Shown here one piece after another: positions 6,314 to 16,372 of a stretch of DNA of 64,000 bases. The stretch is from Sporocytophaga sp. (GTDB lineage: Bacteria; Bacteroidota; Bacteroidia; Cytophagales; Cytophagaceae): the NCBI RefSeq assembly GCF_017745095.1, contig NZ_JAGHZZ010000002.1, positions 1-64,000 on the forward strand, read 5' to 3'. Positions within the stretch are counted from its first letter, which is position 1. Every line of letters starts with the position of its first letter. Both the position numbers and the translations under genes were made by a program. The notes beneath the pieces were generated by a model, which saw nothing but the letters and a program-made list of their open reading frames with translations, was not told the DNA's origin and searched no databases.

Positions 6314-8434
6314 CTAGAAATTAAATGTCACCCCCGGACCAAATACAGCAAAGAATGTATTGTTCTTCAACAGATATCCACATCCCGCATACAAAGGAAA
6401 ACTAAACTTGGATTCTTTTCTAACAGGGAACAATGAGCCCAGCACTACAAAACCAAGATCTCTCTGCTTGTTATTTTCACTTAAGTTAAAAATATCCAAA
6501 GCAATAAACCCCGCCCCAATCTTATATGGCTTTAGCTTACCCACCTTTTGCTGATCATAGAAACTGAACTGAGCAAGAAAGGCAATACTTATACCTGTTA
6601 AATTGCCAAAACCTGATTGTGAAAATTTCTTAACCAAAAGACCTGTAGGAAAGGAAACCTGAAGATCCAGGGCTGTTACCATTTCTTTAATAAAAGTAAT
6701 CTTCTGAGAATATCCCGGAAGGCTATACTTCTGGTCATTATGTTTTATAATGATCTCTAGTCTCCACCAGCCTTCCATGTCATAGGTTTTATGCAGAAGA
6801 TAATCATTAATATTGATCTCGCCTTTTTTACAGTCTTTTACATCATAGAAAAAATATCTTGGAGACGCTTCTCCAGGACATACTACAACATTATCTATCT
6901 TTTGAAATTCAATAAGATCACTTTTAGTATTATAGATCCTTACCTCAATATTCAGATATTGCTTACCATAAAACCTTGTTTTCGTATCAATATTATTTTC
7001 AAAAAACACAATATTGACATCTTTAATCGGGGCCCTTGTTAGAACGGGCTTATTGAAGACGTTCCCCGAAAGCGGTATTACTTCTTTATCATAACTTACC
7101 CCTACAAAGCCCAATGCCTTGGGAACCTGAAACTCTCTTAATTGCAAATCATACTTAGTGATAGTACCATTCATATAAAGAGAAATTCTTCTTTTAATAA
7201 TATCTGTAGGAATTTTAATAAGATAGAATTTAACATTATCAGAAGTTCTTGTCGTGTCATAACTAACATCTTTCACACCATCAAAATAAAAATCAGCTTT
7301 GGAAAGTCCTCGCCCCTCTATCTTCACTTCTACTCTTTCTCCAGGATATACGACAGTGCTGTTCGTCCAGTCCTGCCCCTCTCTGAGCACTGATATATTT
7401 TCAACATTAGGTTTTTCCAAGACGTTAAAATTTGTAATAAACTCTAATTCATCACCGTCTTTAATAAAAAGATAACCTTCAGATATTTTATGCAGTGTAT
7501 AAGGTCTCAACACTGCAAGAATTTTATTACTGTTTCCAACCACTGATACAGTATACAGTTCTGCAACAAGGCGTCCACCAGGTTTCTGTTGATTTTCTAT
7601 CCTATAGGTTTTTCCAAGTTCAAAGTTTCTGTGAAAATCAATCTGTACTTCTTCAGTTTGAAGAGAACCAGGGTCAAGGAAAAATTCATTCCTGTCAAGA
7701 TTTACATAACCAATCCGACTGGGCTTTATATTAAATTTTAATTTTACAGGAGGCAAATCAAAACTTAATTGGTTATTGTCTTTCAGAAAAGGAGCTACTG
7801 TCCTAAGATTTAAAATCAACTCTTTATAACCCAGGCTTTCCGGGTGAATAAAAAGTTTAATAGTATTATTATCTCCCTTTTGTAACCTGAACTTTAGAGG
7901 TCCAGCTACCTGCCAATCTGAAGGAATTCTGATATTAAAGATGTTTTTTGCCGGAAGATCAATAGTTCTGTCTTCACCTATGTACAGGTCCTGGGCTTCG
8001 GCAGGGGCTCCCACAAAGGTCTCGAAGAAAGGACTCATCTTTATTTCATCCGTGATCAACCCTGCATCTGTCTCCGCAATCATGATCAGTCTAAGGAATT
8101 TGATGTCCGGAAGATTCAGTAATCTTATCTTTCCCCGAAAATATTTATTTCCTATCTCTTTTAAAGAATCAAGTACCATGTAATCTGAAGATCCTGCAAT
8201 ATGTAGTCGCGTTATCTTTATCCCCTCTTCAGGAAAAACTGTAATTTCCATGATCTCATCTTTGTTTTCTGCTTTAAAAAACAAAGTCTTTTCATCTTTA
8301 TAAACTCTTGAATCTTCAGGGTATTGGTATTCAGAAATATCTATACGAAAATTTATTTTCTTAAAAAAATTTGATTGTTGTGCTTGAGCAGATACAACAA
8401 TCAACAGAAATATAATAAACAGAAATGCTCTCAT
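6314..8434 (-). CDS. large secreted/outer-membrane-associated protein, unknown
   Basis: A 706-residue protein with a clear type I signal peptide (MRAFLFIIFLLIVVSAQAQ, cut after AQA). The body looks beta-rich with repeated segments of Ig-like character (for example PGERVEVKIEGRGLSKADFYFDG around residue 360). The last 120 residues alternate hydrophobic and polar positions with many glycines and end in aromatic GPGVTFNF, which suggests an outer-membrane beta-barrel-like C-terminus. I do not recognise a named family. It lies 58 bases downstream of deoC on the same strand, so it may be the last gene of a GH31-deoC-this operon, though no functional link is obvious. Confidence 0.7.
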   Translation of the reverse strand: MRAFLFIIFLLIVVSAQAQQSNFFKKINFRIDISEYQYPEDSRVYKDEKTLFFKAENKDEIMEITVFPEEGIKITRLHIAGSSDYMVLDSLKEIGNKYFRGKIRLLNLPDIKFLRLIMIAETDAGLITDEIKMSPFFETFVGAPAEAQDLYIGEDRTIDLPAKNIFNIRIPSDWQVAGPLKFRLQKGDNNTIKLFIHPESLGYKELILNLRTVAPFLKDNNQLSFDLPPVKLKFNIKPSRIGYVNLDRNEFFLDPGSLQTEEVQIDFHRNFELGKTYRIENQQKPGGRLVAELYTVSVVGNSNKILAVLRPYTLHKISEGYLFIKDGDELEFITNFNVLEKPNVENISVLREGQDWTNSTVVYPGERVEVKIEGRGLSKADFYFDGVKDVSYDTTRTSDNVKFYLIKIPTDIIKRRISLYMNGTITKYDLQLREFQVPKALGFVGVSYDKEVIPLSGNVFNKPVLTRAPIKDVNIVFFENNIDTKTRFYGKQYLNIEVRIYNTKSDLIEFQKIDNVVVCPGEASPRYFFYDVKDCKKGEININDYLLHKTYDMEGWWRLEIIIKHNDQKYSLPGYSQKITFIKEMVTALDLQVSFPTGLLVKKFSQSGFGNLTGISIAFLAQFSFYDQQKVGKLKPYKIGAGFIALDIFNLSENNKQRDLGFVVLGSLFPVRKESKFSFPLYAGCGYLLKNNTFFAVFGPGVTFNF

Positions 8435-8492
8435 GAATTACAATTGCGCAACATAAATAACTCTTCAATCCTGAAAAGATAAGGATAAAAAA

Positions 8493-9152
8493 TCAGAATG
8501 AAAGATAATCCTTCATTATAGCAACAGAAGAAGAAGTGCCAATGCGGTCAGCTCCGGCATCAATCATTGCTTTAACATCCGCTAGCGTTTTAATTCCTCC
8601 GGAAGCTTTGATCCCCGTGGATGAAGGAATATTTTGTTTTATAAGCTTTATATGCTCAGGAGTAGCACCAGCAGGTGCAAGCCCTGTTGATGTTTTGATG
8701 AAGTCGGCTCCAGCGTCGGCTGCAGCTCTACTTGCCTTCACAATCTCTTCATCAGTAAGATATGCTGTTTCAATAATCACTTTTAAAATCTTCTGTTGCT
8801 CATGGCAACATTTGGCAGCTTTCGCAATATCAATCTTAAACCACTCCATTCCGGATTTAAAAGCTGAAATATTCATCACCAGGTCAAGTTCATCTGCTCC
8901 CATTGCAATGGCATGCTTGATTTCTTCAAGCCTTGTTTCTGTAAGCTGGTACCCTAATGGAAAACCGATCACGGTAACCAAACTGATATCTGCATCACCT
9001 ATTTCCCTCTTTGCCCTTTTAAGCCAAAAAGTTGGAACACAAATGCCAAAGAGTTTAAACTCTTTGGCCTCTGCTACCAACTTATCTATGTCTTTATCGG
9101 TAATAACTGGTTTTAAATTAGTGTGCTCTAAGTATAAATTTATTTCACTCAT
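8493..9152 (-). CDS. deoC: deoxyribose-phosphate aldolase
   Basis: A 219-residue class I aldolase that splits 2-deoxy-D-ribose 5-phosphate into acetaldehyde and glyceraldehyde 3-phosphate, feeding deoxynucleosides into glycolysis. The Schiff-base lysine lies in ADFIKTSTG, the proton-relay Asp/Lys in KVIIETAYLTD and KASGGIKTL, and the phosphate-binding loop in AGADRIGTSSS. Length matches the short bacterial DeoC type. Its ATG follows the GH31 stop by one base, so the two genes are almost certainly co-transcribed, although the enzymes act in different pathways. Confidence 0.95.
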   Translation of the reverse strand: MSEINLYLEHTNLKPVITDKDIDKLVAEAKEFKLFGICVPTFWLKRAKREIGDADISLVTVIGFPLGYQLTETRLEEIKHAIAMGADELDLVMNISAFKSGMEWFKIDIAKAAKCCHEQQKILKVIIETAYLTDEEIVKASRAAADAGADFIKTSTGLAPAGATPEHIKLIKQNIPSSTGIKASGGIKTLADVKAMIDAGADRIGTSSSVAIMKDYLSF

Positions 9153-9153
9153 C

Positions 9154-11550
9154 TTATGATATCACTAACTTACCGAAATGAATCGGAACCATTACCTTAA
9201 TTTCATTTTTATCTTGATTCTCCATAGTAAAGGCTACCTCCTGACCATCAACTTCGCACTTTCTAGGTTCAAATGACAGACCATGTACATTGACAGCATA
9301 ACTATGGTAAGTCGGAGTAAATTCTCCTTGAGCAGACTGTTCTATTACAAACTGATTATCCGAACCATTGGTATTGAACGTTCTAACATTATACTGCCCT
9401 TGTTCATATCCATAACCATCGCCTGAATCTTCATAAACAACAGAAGTATGAGACTTGGTATAGTAATAAGCATGAAGAATTAATTCTTTCAATTCAATTT
9501 CTCCAACATATTGCATCACAGGATACATTGGAATAATAGAACCAGCTCTCACGAAAATAGGCACTCTGTTAAGATCTGCTTCTGCCCATACTTCCATATT
9601 TCCATGGAAACGCTCGTCATCCCAGAAGTAATACCATACTCCTGAAGGAAGATACAACCAACGACCATCAGCTTCCGCTTGAGTAACAGGAATTACAAGC
9701 AGATTATCACCTACTCCGAATTCATCCTGACGGAAATAAGTTTCAGTATCGCTCTGATCAAGGAATGTCAATGGTCTTAAGAATGGTGTACCGAATTTTG
9801 AATACTGCCAGAAGGTGGTATACAAATAAGGCAACAACCTGTATCTTAACTCAATGGTCTTTTTAGCCAGCTCTGCATATTCATCCCCAAATGACCATGG
9901 CTCCTGATCTCCGTGATCACCAGATGAGTGTGTTCTGCAGAATGCATGGAATATACCAAGTTGCAGCCAACGTATATACATTTCACCAGAAGGAGTTTCA
10001 ATAAACCCACCTATGTCAGATCCACAGAATGAAATACCTGAAACAGCAAGCCTTTGACACATTACATTAGCAAGCCACAAATGCTCCCATGAAGCTACGT
10101 TATCACCCGTCCACACACTTGAATATTTCTGTATTCCGGAGTAAGCAGATCTTGTAATATTGAAAGGACGATAGTTAGGGGCTAGGAATCTTTTAATGCC
10201 ATCATAAGTGGCTTTTGCCATCTGCATTCCGAATACATTGTGAGCTTTCCTGTGACTGCATGGATCACCATCATAATTGTGTCTTACATCATTAGGAAAT
10301 GTTTCAATCTCAAATACAGCAGGTTCATTCATATCATTCCACACACCCCGAACCCCTGTTTCTATAAGGCCTTTAAACAAGCCTGACCACCACTCTCTCA
10401 CTTCTGGGTTGGTAAAATCAGGGAAGTTACATTTTCCAGGCCATACGGATCCTCGCATGAGCGGGCCGTCTTGTCTTTTACAGAAATAATCCTTTTCAAT
10501 TGCCTCCTGATATACCCAATAATTTTTATCAATCTTGATACCTGGATCTATAATGACTACAAGCTTATAACCATCTTTGGATAATTCGCTGGTCAACCCT
10601 TTAGGATCAGGGAAATAATCTTTATTCCAGGTGAAGCACCTGAAGCCATCCATGTAATCTATATCAAGGTAAAGGGCATCGCATGGTATACTTCTTTTTC
10701 TGAATTCAGCAGCAATGTTCTTTACAACCTTTTCAGGATAGTAACTCCATTTACATTGGTGATATCCCAGAGACCACAGAGGAGGAAGCTCCGGCTTACC
10801 CGTCATATTGGTATAGGTTTCCACTACATCCATAAGCTCAGGACCATAGATGAAATAATAATTCATTTCCCCTCCATGTGCCCAGTAGCTATATACATTC
10901 TTTCTTTCAAAACCGAAGTCAAAAAATGTTCTGAAAGAATTATCAAAAAGAACACCATATCCGATTTTATGGTGAAGCCCCAGGAAAAACGGAATGTTCT
11001 TATATAAAGGATCTGCATTTTTCATAAACCCATAGGTATCTTTCCCCCAGAGTTCAAACCTCTTACCTCTAAGATTCAGATCTGTTGGCTTATCTCCAAG
11101 CCCAAAGAAGTGTTCTCCACTTTGAACCTTTTTACTCATCATTACAATCTCGCCACCATAGTCTTTGTGCTCTTCCCAATGAAACCCCTTTTCATCGTCG
11201 ATCACAACTTTACCTTCTTTATCAAAGATGGTGATAAGAAGACGGTGCTTAGTAATTACGATATCCAAAAAGGCAGTGCCGATTGTAAACTTCTCTTCAT
11301 CTTCTTTAATATCCAGGGCTTTCACCTTTCCCTCATAATTATGAGCACCTGAATAGGAAAAATCTCTTTGAAAAATGCTCTCGGGAGAATACCTGAAGCG
11401 AATCACCTTATCGCTTTTAACACTCACCTCTAACGCAGATTCCGTACAATAGAAATAAAAGGTATAACCATCGCGTTTCCAGCTTTGAACTGTATCGGGA
11501 AACTGTTGAACAGATATCTGATTCTGCCCTAGATTCATGTAACTTTCCAT
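9154..11550 (-). CDS. glycoside hydrolase family 31 alpha-glucosidase
   Basis: A 798-residue retaining alpha-glucosidase. An N-terminal beta-sandwich (about residues 10-230) precedes the TIM barrel with LGYHQCKWSYYPE, the nucleophile Asp406 in GVWNDMNEP, and the acid/base Asp483 in WTGDNVASWEHL, followed by FCGSDIGGF. The C-terminal beta domains contain LPSGVWYYFW and VYEDSGDGYGYEQG. There is no signal peptide from the chosen start, so it is likely intracellular and would trim alpha-glucans or maltodextrins. A start 66 bases further upstream (11616) is open but gives an unconserved aromatic extension; MESYMNLGQN fits better. The gene is divergent from the glycosyltransferase/GH57 pair, consistent with shared alpha-glucan metabolism. 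Confidence 0.92.
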   Translation of the reverse strand: MESYMNLGQNQISVQQFPDTVQSWKRDGYTFYFYCTESALEVSVKSDKVIRFRYSPESIFQRDFSYSGAHNYEGKVKALDIKEDEEKFTIGTAFLDIVITKHRLLITIFDKEGKVVIDDEKGFHWEEHKDYGGEIVMMSKKVQSGEHFFGLGDKPTDLNLRGKRFELWGKDTYGFMKNADPLYKNIPFFLGLHHKIGYGVLFDNSFRTFFDFGFERKNVYSYWAHGGEMNYYFIYGPELMDVVETYTNMTGKPELPPLWSLGYHQCKWSYYPEKVVKNIAAEFRKRSIPCDALYLDIDYMDGFRCFTWNKDYFPDPKGLTSELSKDGYKLVVIIDPGIKIDKNYWVYQEAIEKDYFCKRQDGPLMRGSVWPGKCNFPDFTNPEVREWWSGLFKGLIETGVRGVWNDMNEPAVFEIETFPNDVRHNYDGDPCSHRKAHNVFGMQMAKATYDGIKRFLAPNYRPFNITRSAYSGIQKYSSVWTGDNVASWEHLWLANVMCQRLAVSGISFCGSDIGGFIETPSGEMYIRWLQLGIFHAFCRTHSSGDHGDQEPWSFGDEYAELAKKTIELRYRLLPYLYTTFWQYSKFGTPFLRPLTFLDQSDTETYFRQDEFGVGDNLLVIPVTQAEADGRWLYLPSGVWYYFWDDERFHGNMEVWAEADLNRVPIFVRAGSIIPMYPVMQYVGEIELKELILHAYYYTKSHTSVVYEDSGDGYGYEQGQYNVRTFNTNGSDNQFVIEQSAQGEFTPTYHSYAVNVHGLSFEPRKCEVDGQEVAFTMENQDKNEIKVMVPIHFGKLVIS

Positions 11551-11904
11551 AAGAACAATTTTAAAGCCCTTTATGCAAAACCCGGCAAAAGGTTGCATAA
11601 AAAAGACATAGTACAATTTTAAATTCGTTTATTAACACTTTCCAATAAAGTTCTTCTTTGCTTTACTAGAGTAAAAACTTTTTTTAACAATAAAAAAAGA
11701 AAGCATGAAAACATCTCCTTTTTTTTATTCGTTAATACTCTCTTTGAGCAACTTTCCAATGGTTTCAAAAGTCTCAACTAAAACTATTTTTATAATGTTG
11801 AGTTATTGATAAACTGATTTTGTTCAATTAAGTTTATTTAAAAAAAAGAAAAACACTACGCTGATAATCTGGTTATAAAGTAGATTTTTCAAGGAAAGAC
11901 TAAT
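11551..11904. other. divergent intergenic region, GH31 / glycosyltransferase
   Basis: About 350 bases between divergent genes. It is strongly AT-rich with long A and T runs and should hold both promoters. I see no operator palindrome, riboswitch or RNA gene. Confidence 0.4.
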
Positions 11905-13179
11905 ATGAGAAAACCAAGAGTACTAATGCTCGGATGGGAGTTCCCTCCCATTATAAATGGCGGCCTTGGGGTTGCCTGTCTCGGCTTGTGCAAAGCTTTA
12001 TCCCAACATGTAGAGCTGTCCATGATCATCCCAAAATCAGATCCTAATTACATGGTTAATAATGTGGAACTGATAGGGCTGAATAACGTCGAAGTAGAAA
12101 ATCTTAAAAAGATACGCACTAGCAAATACTATAAAGAATTTGCTCACGTCACTACTGTAGAGGCCAATATTTTTCCTTACGAAACTGCTGAATCAGATTT
12201 TGATATCATTAGAGGAAAGTCTATAGACTTCAAGTTGGATACCAACGTGAATATTTTCAAGGTAGGCGACCTTTACGGAGATGATGTCATCAACAAAGTG
12301 ATTGAATACGCTAAGTTTTGCGCTCGTCTTGCAATGACAAAAGACTTCGATATCATTCATTGTCATGACTGGATGACTTTTCTTGCAGGCATTGAAATTA
12401 AAGCTCTGTCAGGCAAGCCATTGGTGCTTCATGTTCACTCTTTGGATTATGATAGAGGCGGACCTGATAGCAGAGGTTGGGTGTACGATATTGAAAGATG
12501 GGGTATGCACTATGCTGATGCCATAATTCCAGTAAGCCGTTATACAGGTTCAATTGCTAAAAACCATTATGATGTGGATGAAAGAAAAATTTATCCTGTT
12601 CACAATGGAGCAGATCCTGTTCATGTATTCCATGACACGAAGGATTTTCCAGAAAAACTTGTTTTGTTTTTAGGAAGAGTTACAGGCCAAAAAGGTCCTG
12701 AATATTTCCTTGATATAGCTTCTAAAGTTATAGAGCATGCACCCAATTCAAGATTTGTAATGGCTGGAACGGGAGATAAACTAAGAGGACTCATAGAATC
12801 AGGTGCTTACAGACAAATTGGAAATAAATTCCATTTCACTGGATTCTTAAATAAAGAGAAAGTACACAAGCTACTTTCAATTGCTGATGTTTATGTGATG
12901 CCATCTGTATCAGAACCTTTCGGACTTTCTGCTTTGGAAGCTGCTCAGTTTGGAATTCCTTGTGTGATATCCAAGCAATCGGGAGTATCAGAAGTGTTAT
13001 ATGGCGCTCTGAAAGCCGACTTCTGGGATGTTGATAAAATGGCAGGTCATATTATATCCTTGCTTCAGAACGATTCTCTAAGAGAATCCGTAGTTAAAGA
13101 TGCATTCCGTGATCTGGAAAATTTAACATGGGATAAAGCTGCTGATAAAGTAGCAGATGTTTATAAAAGAGTACTTTAA
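11905..13179 (+). CDS. glycogen synthase-like glycosyltransferase (GT4/GT5 type)
   Basis: A 424-residue GT-B glycosyltransferase. The N-terminal nucleotide-sugar/acceptor domain starts VLMLGWEFPPIINGGLGVAC, where the GGLG loop matches the KxGGL motif of starch/glycogen synthases. HCHDWMT and HVHSLDYDRGG sit near residues 150-190. The C-terminal domain has VLFLGRVTGQKGPEYFLD (about 250) and the E-x7-E donor motif EPFGLSALE. It likely transfers glucose from an NDP-glucose donor to an alpha-glucan. The GH57 gene starts 24 bases downstream, a pairing consistent with glycogen or maltooligosaccharide synthesis. A GT4 role in other polysaccharides cannot be excluded. Confidence 0.88.
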   Translation: MRKPRVLMLGWEFPPIINGGLGVACLGLCKALSQHVELSMIIPKSDPNYMVNNVELIGLNNVEVENLKKIRTSKYYKEFAHVTTVEANIFPYETAESDFDIIRGKSIDFKLDTNVNIFKVGDLYGDDVINKVIEYAKFCARLAMTKDFDIIHCHDWMTFLAGIEIKALSGKPLVLHVHSLDYDRGGPDSRGWVYDIERWGMHYADAIIPVSRYTGSIAKNHYDVDERKIYPVHNGADPVHVFHDTKDFPEKLVLFLGRVTGQKGPEYFLDIASKVIEHAPNSRFVMAGTGDKLRGLIESGAYRQIGNKFHFTGFLNKEKVHKLLSIADVYVMPSVSEPFGLSALEAAQFGIPCVISKQSGVSEVLYGALKADFWDVDKMAGHIISLLQNDSLRESVVKDAFRDLENLTWDKAADKVADVYKRVL

Positions 13180-13203
13180 AAATATTTAAAAATCATTCGG
13201 ATT

Positions 13204-14409
13204 ATGCCAGCAGTTTGTTTTTATTTTCAGGTACATCAACCATACCGGCTAAAACAGTATTCGTTCTTCAATATAGGTAATGATCATAATTACTCGGACG
13301 AAAGACTAAACAAAGAAATTCTGAATAAAGTAGCAGATAAGTGCTATTTACCAGCTAACAAGCTGATGCTTGAACTGATCAAAAAGTTCAACAAGCAGTT
13401 CAGAATTTCATATTCCATCAGTGGAATAGCTCTGGAACAATTCGAAAAATACAGACCCGATGTATTGGAGTCTTTTATTGACCTTGCTAGAACGGGCTGT
13501 GTGGAGTTTCTTGGAGAAACCTATCACCATTCACTAAGCTATCTTTATTCTAAAGATGAATTTGTGAGACAGATAGAACTTCATGAAAAGAAAATCAAAC
13601 ATTACTTTAATCAGGAGCCGGTTGTTTTCAGAAACACAGAATTGATATACAATAACGATCTGGCTGATTTTATTCAGAAGATGGGATACAAAGCAATACT
13701 CTGCGAAGGTGTTGATAGTCTTCTCCAAGGTAGAACACCTAATCAGATTTATACGGCTCCAAACAATAAGAAAATAAAATGTCTTCTGAAAAACTTCAGG
13801 CTATCAGATGATATTGCCTTCAGATTTTCAAACAGAGACTGGCCTGAATATCCGCTTACTGCACAAAAATTTGCTTCATGGCTTCACAATGCTCATTCAG
13901 CAGATACAATCAATCTGTTTATGGATTACGAAACCTTTGGCGAACACCAATGGAAAGAAACTGGCATTTTTGAATTTATGGAGCATTTGCCTGGAGAAAT
14001 TTTAAAGAATAAAGATTTTTCATTCAAAACTGTTGGAGAAGTTGCTGATGATTATCAAATCAAAGATGTTTATGATGCACATGCAACTACATCTTGGGCA
14101 GATTCCGAAAGAGACCTCAGCGCCTGGTTGAGCAACTCAATGCAATCTGAATCTCTCTCCAAATTATATGCTATGGAAGAGGATGTAAAAAACTCTGGAG
14201 ATAAAGACCTGATAGAAAGATGGGCAAGGCTGCAATCCTCAGATCTCTTCTATTACATGTGTACAAAATATTGGTCAGATGGTGTGGTACATAAATACTT
14301 CAGTCCTTATAACTCCCCCTACGATTCATACATTTACTTCATTAATGCACTTGCAGATCTGGAAGTAGAGGTAAATAAACATTCATTGGCTACAGCTAGA
14401 GTGTTTTAA
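13204..14409 (+). CDS. glycoside hydrolase family 57 (alpha-amylase / glucan-branching type)
   Basis: A 401-residue GH57 protein with the short N-terminal barrel. Family motifs: HQPYRL (residues 11-16), the turn with GETYHHSL (104-111), the nucleophile Glu146 in FRNTELIYN, the catalytic Asp241 in FMDYETFGEHQ, and a C-terminal helical part with WSDGVVHKYFSPYNSPY. It acts on alpha-1,4-glucans by hydrolysis or transglycosylation. No signal peptide, so cytoplasmic. Coupled to the preceding glycosyltransferase, it probably trims or branches the glucan that enzyme makes. A terminator starts 25 bases after its stop. Confidence 0.92.
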   Translation: MPAVCFYFQVHQPYRLKQYSFFNIGNDHNYSDERLNKEILNKVADKCYLPANKLMLELIKKFNKQFRISYSISGIALEQFEKYRPDVLESFIDLARTGCVEFLGETYHHSLSYLYSKDEFVRQIELHEKKIKHYFNQEPVVFRNTELIYNNDLADFIQKMGYKAILCEGVDSLLQGRTPNQIYTAPNNKKIKCLLKNFRLSDDIAFRFSNRDWPEYPLTAQKFASWLHNAHSADTINLFMDYETFGEHQWKETGIFEFMEHLPGEILKNKDFSFKTVGEVADDYQIKDVYDAHATTSWADSERDLSAWLSNSMQSESLSKLYAMEEDVKNSGDKDLIERWARLQSSDLFYYMCTKYWSDGVVHKYFSPYNSPYDSYIYFINALADLEVEVNKHSLATARVF

Positions 14410-14433
14410 GTTTGCCTTATATTCACTTACTTT

Positions 14434-14478
14434 GCCTTATTGCAAACTTTCTGAGTATGCAATAAGGCTTTTTATTTT
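14434..14478 (+). terminator. rho-independent terminator after the GH57 gene
   Basis: GCCTTATTGCA pairs perfectly with TGCAATAAGGC (11 bp, 13-nt loop), followed by TTTTTATTTT. It overlaps the open N-terminal extension of the next reading frame and so supports the later ATG at 14495 for that gene. Confidence 0.88.
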
Positions 14479-14494
14479 ACAAGAAATCAACTCA

Positions 14495-16372
14495 ATGAAT
14501 TATCTTTCAGGCGAATCTCTCGGAAAATCATACAATGAAAAATGGTTGTTCCAGGATTTAAACTTTGGCATTAGTAAAGGTGAAAAAATAGGACTGGTTG
14601 GCGCAAATGGCGCTGGCAAATCAACTCTGTTTCAGATTCTATCCGGAAAATTAAATCCTGACCGCGGCCATGTTGCTGTTTCATCCGGAATAACTGTGGG
14701 ATACCTTGATCAGGACCCCGAATTTCCAGAAGGCATTACTGTAATGGAAGCATTATTTTCTTCAGAAAGTCCATCTTTACTTGCTATTAAAGAATATGAA
14801 AATGCACTGAACAATAGCGAAGATTCCAACGCTTTGCAAAAAGCCATGGAGAAAATGGATGCTCTGAATGCCTGGGATTACGAAAGTAAAGTAAAGCAGA
14901 TCATCGGCAAAATGGGTATCACCATTCTTGATCAAAAGATAAAGGACCTTTCCGGAGGTCAGAAGAAAAGAATTGCCCTTGCAAGGTTATTGATAGAAAG
15001 CCCTGATTTGTTGATTCTCGATGAACCTACCAACCACCTTGATCTTGATACTGTGGAATGGTTGGAAGGATTTCTTTCCACCAGTAATACAACCCTCCTA
15101 CTTGTAACCCACGACCGATATTTCCTTGACAGAGTTACCAATGAAATTGTAGAGTTAGATGGAGGTAAAATATACCGATACAAAGGTAATTATAGCTTCT
15201 TCCTGGAGAAAAAGGCTGAGCGGCTTTCCATAGAACAAGCTGAAACAGACAAAGCCAATAACCTTTTACGCAAAGAGCTTGAATGGATGCGCAGGCAGCC
15301 AAAAGCAAGAGGAACCAAAGCTAAATCTAGAGTAGATGCTTTCTATGAATTGGAGGAAAAGGCTGGCAAAACTAGAAACGACCAAGCACTTGAACTAAAA
15401 GTTGAAACTTCCAGACAAGGAAATAAGGTCATCGAAATTGACCATATAAGTAAAAAATTTGCGAAGCCGATCATCAATGATTTTTCTTATGTCTTTAAAA
15501 AGAAGGATAGAATTGGAATTATTGGTAAAAATGGTTCCGGTAAATCTACTTTCTTGAATATCATTACCGGAAAAATACAGCCGGACAGTGGAAAAATTGA
15601 CGCCGGATCAACAACCAAGATTGGATACTTTTCACAAACAGGTCTTGATTTTAAAGAAGATCAACGAGTGATAGATATTGTTAAAGAAGTAGCTGAGCAT
15701 ATACCAGTTGGAAACGGTGAGACCCTCAGCGCTTCCCAGTTTCTTCAGAAATTCCTCTTCCCCCCTGCTGTTCAATATACGTATGTCAATAAACTAAGTG
15801 GAGGAGAAAAAAAACGCCTTCAGTTGCTAAGGGTTTTGATCAGCAATCCTAATTTCCTGATTCTGGATGAGCCAACCAATGATCTTGATATCCCTACTCT
15901 AAACGTTCTCGAATCATTTCTGATGACCTATGAGGGATCGCTGGTAATTGTTTCACACGACAGGTACTTTATGGATAAACTGATAGATCATGTTTTCATT
16001 TTTGATGGTTCAGCTACTATTAAAGATTTTCCCGGAAATTACACTGACTATCGTAATCATCTGGAAGAATTAGAGAAACAATCAGAGGGAAAATCAAAAG
16101 AAAAACCCAAAGAAAAGCAAGTAGAGCAAATAACACCTTCAAAACCGGCAGAGGAAAAGAAAAAGCTTTCTTTTAAAGAGAAACAAGAGTTTGAGACGTT
16201 AGAAAAAGAAATTGATAAGCTTGAGAAGAAAAAGGCGGAACTGACGGATAAGTTATCCTCTTCTTCAATTAGCCATGACGAGCTGACTAAACTTTCCAAG
16301 GAGTTTGAAAATGTAAATAGTACTTTGGAAGAAAAAACTTTACGCTGGTTAGAACTATCTGAAAAAGCTTAA
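14495..16372 (+). CDS. ABC-F family ATPase
   Basis: A 625-residue soluble protein with two ABC ATPase domains and no membrane segment. Domain 1 has Walker A GANGAGKST and signature LSGGQKKR; domain 2 has GKNGSGKST and LSGGEKKR. Both have LILDEPTN Walker B regions. The linker between the domains carries WMRRQPKARGTKAKSR, as in ABC-F proteins that act at the ribosomal E-site, and a charged coiled coil follows at about 540-620, as in Uup. It probably relieves translational stalls or helps ribosome assembly; Uup-type is the best subfamily guess. The ATG at 14495 (MNYLSGESLGKSY) is chosen because a terminator overlaps the upstream extension. Confidence 0.9.
   Translation: MNYLSGESLGKSYNEKWLFQDLNFGISKGEKIGLVGANGAGKSTLFQILSGKLNPDRGHVAVSSGITVGYLDQDPEFPEGITVMEALFSSESPSLLAIKEYENALNNSEDSNALQKAMEKMDALNAWDYESKVKQIIGKMGITILDQKIKDLSGGQKKRIALARLLIESPDLLILDEPTNHLDLDTVEWLEGFLSTSNTTLLLVTHDRYFLDRVTNEIVELDGGKIYRYKGNYSFFLEKKAERLSIEQAETDKANNLLRKELEWMRRQPKARGTKAKSRVDAFYELEEKAGKTRNDQALELKVETSRQGNKVIEIDHISKKFAKPIINDFSYVFKKKDRIGIIGKNGSGKSTFLNIITGKIQPDSGKIDAGSTTKIGYFSQTGLDFKEDQRVIDIVKEVAEHIPVGNGETLSASQFLQKFLFPPAVQYTYVNKLSGGEKKRLQLLRVLISNPNFLILDEPTNDLDIPTLNVLESFLMTYEGSLVIVSHDRYFMDKLIDHVFIFDGSATIKDFPGNYTDYRNHLEELEKQSEGKSKEKPKEKQVEQITPSKPAEEKKKLSFKEKQEFETLEKEIDKLEKKKAELTDKLSSSSISHDELTKLSKEFENVNSTLEEKTLRWLELSEKA

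Noticed and set aside
8536-9159. Long + strand frame opposite deoC
   Set aside because: It is an exact antisense shadow of deoC, whose catalytic motifs are intact on the minus strand; the antisense product is Ser/Ala-rich with no family features.
14432-14494. TTG-initiated N-terminal extension of the ABC-F protein
   Set aside because: This stretch is occupied by a near-perfect rho-independent terminator; the ATG at 14495 fits the family start.
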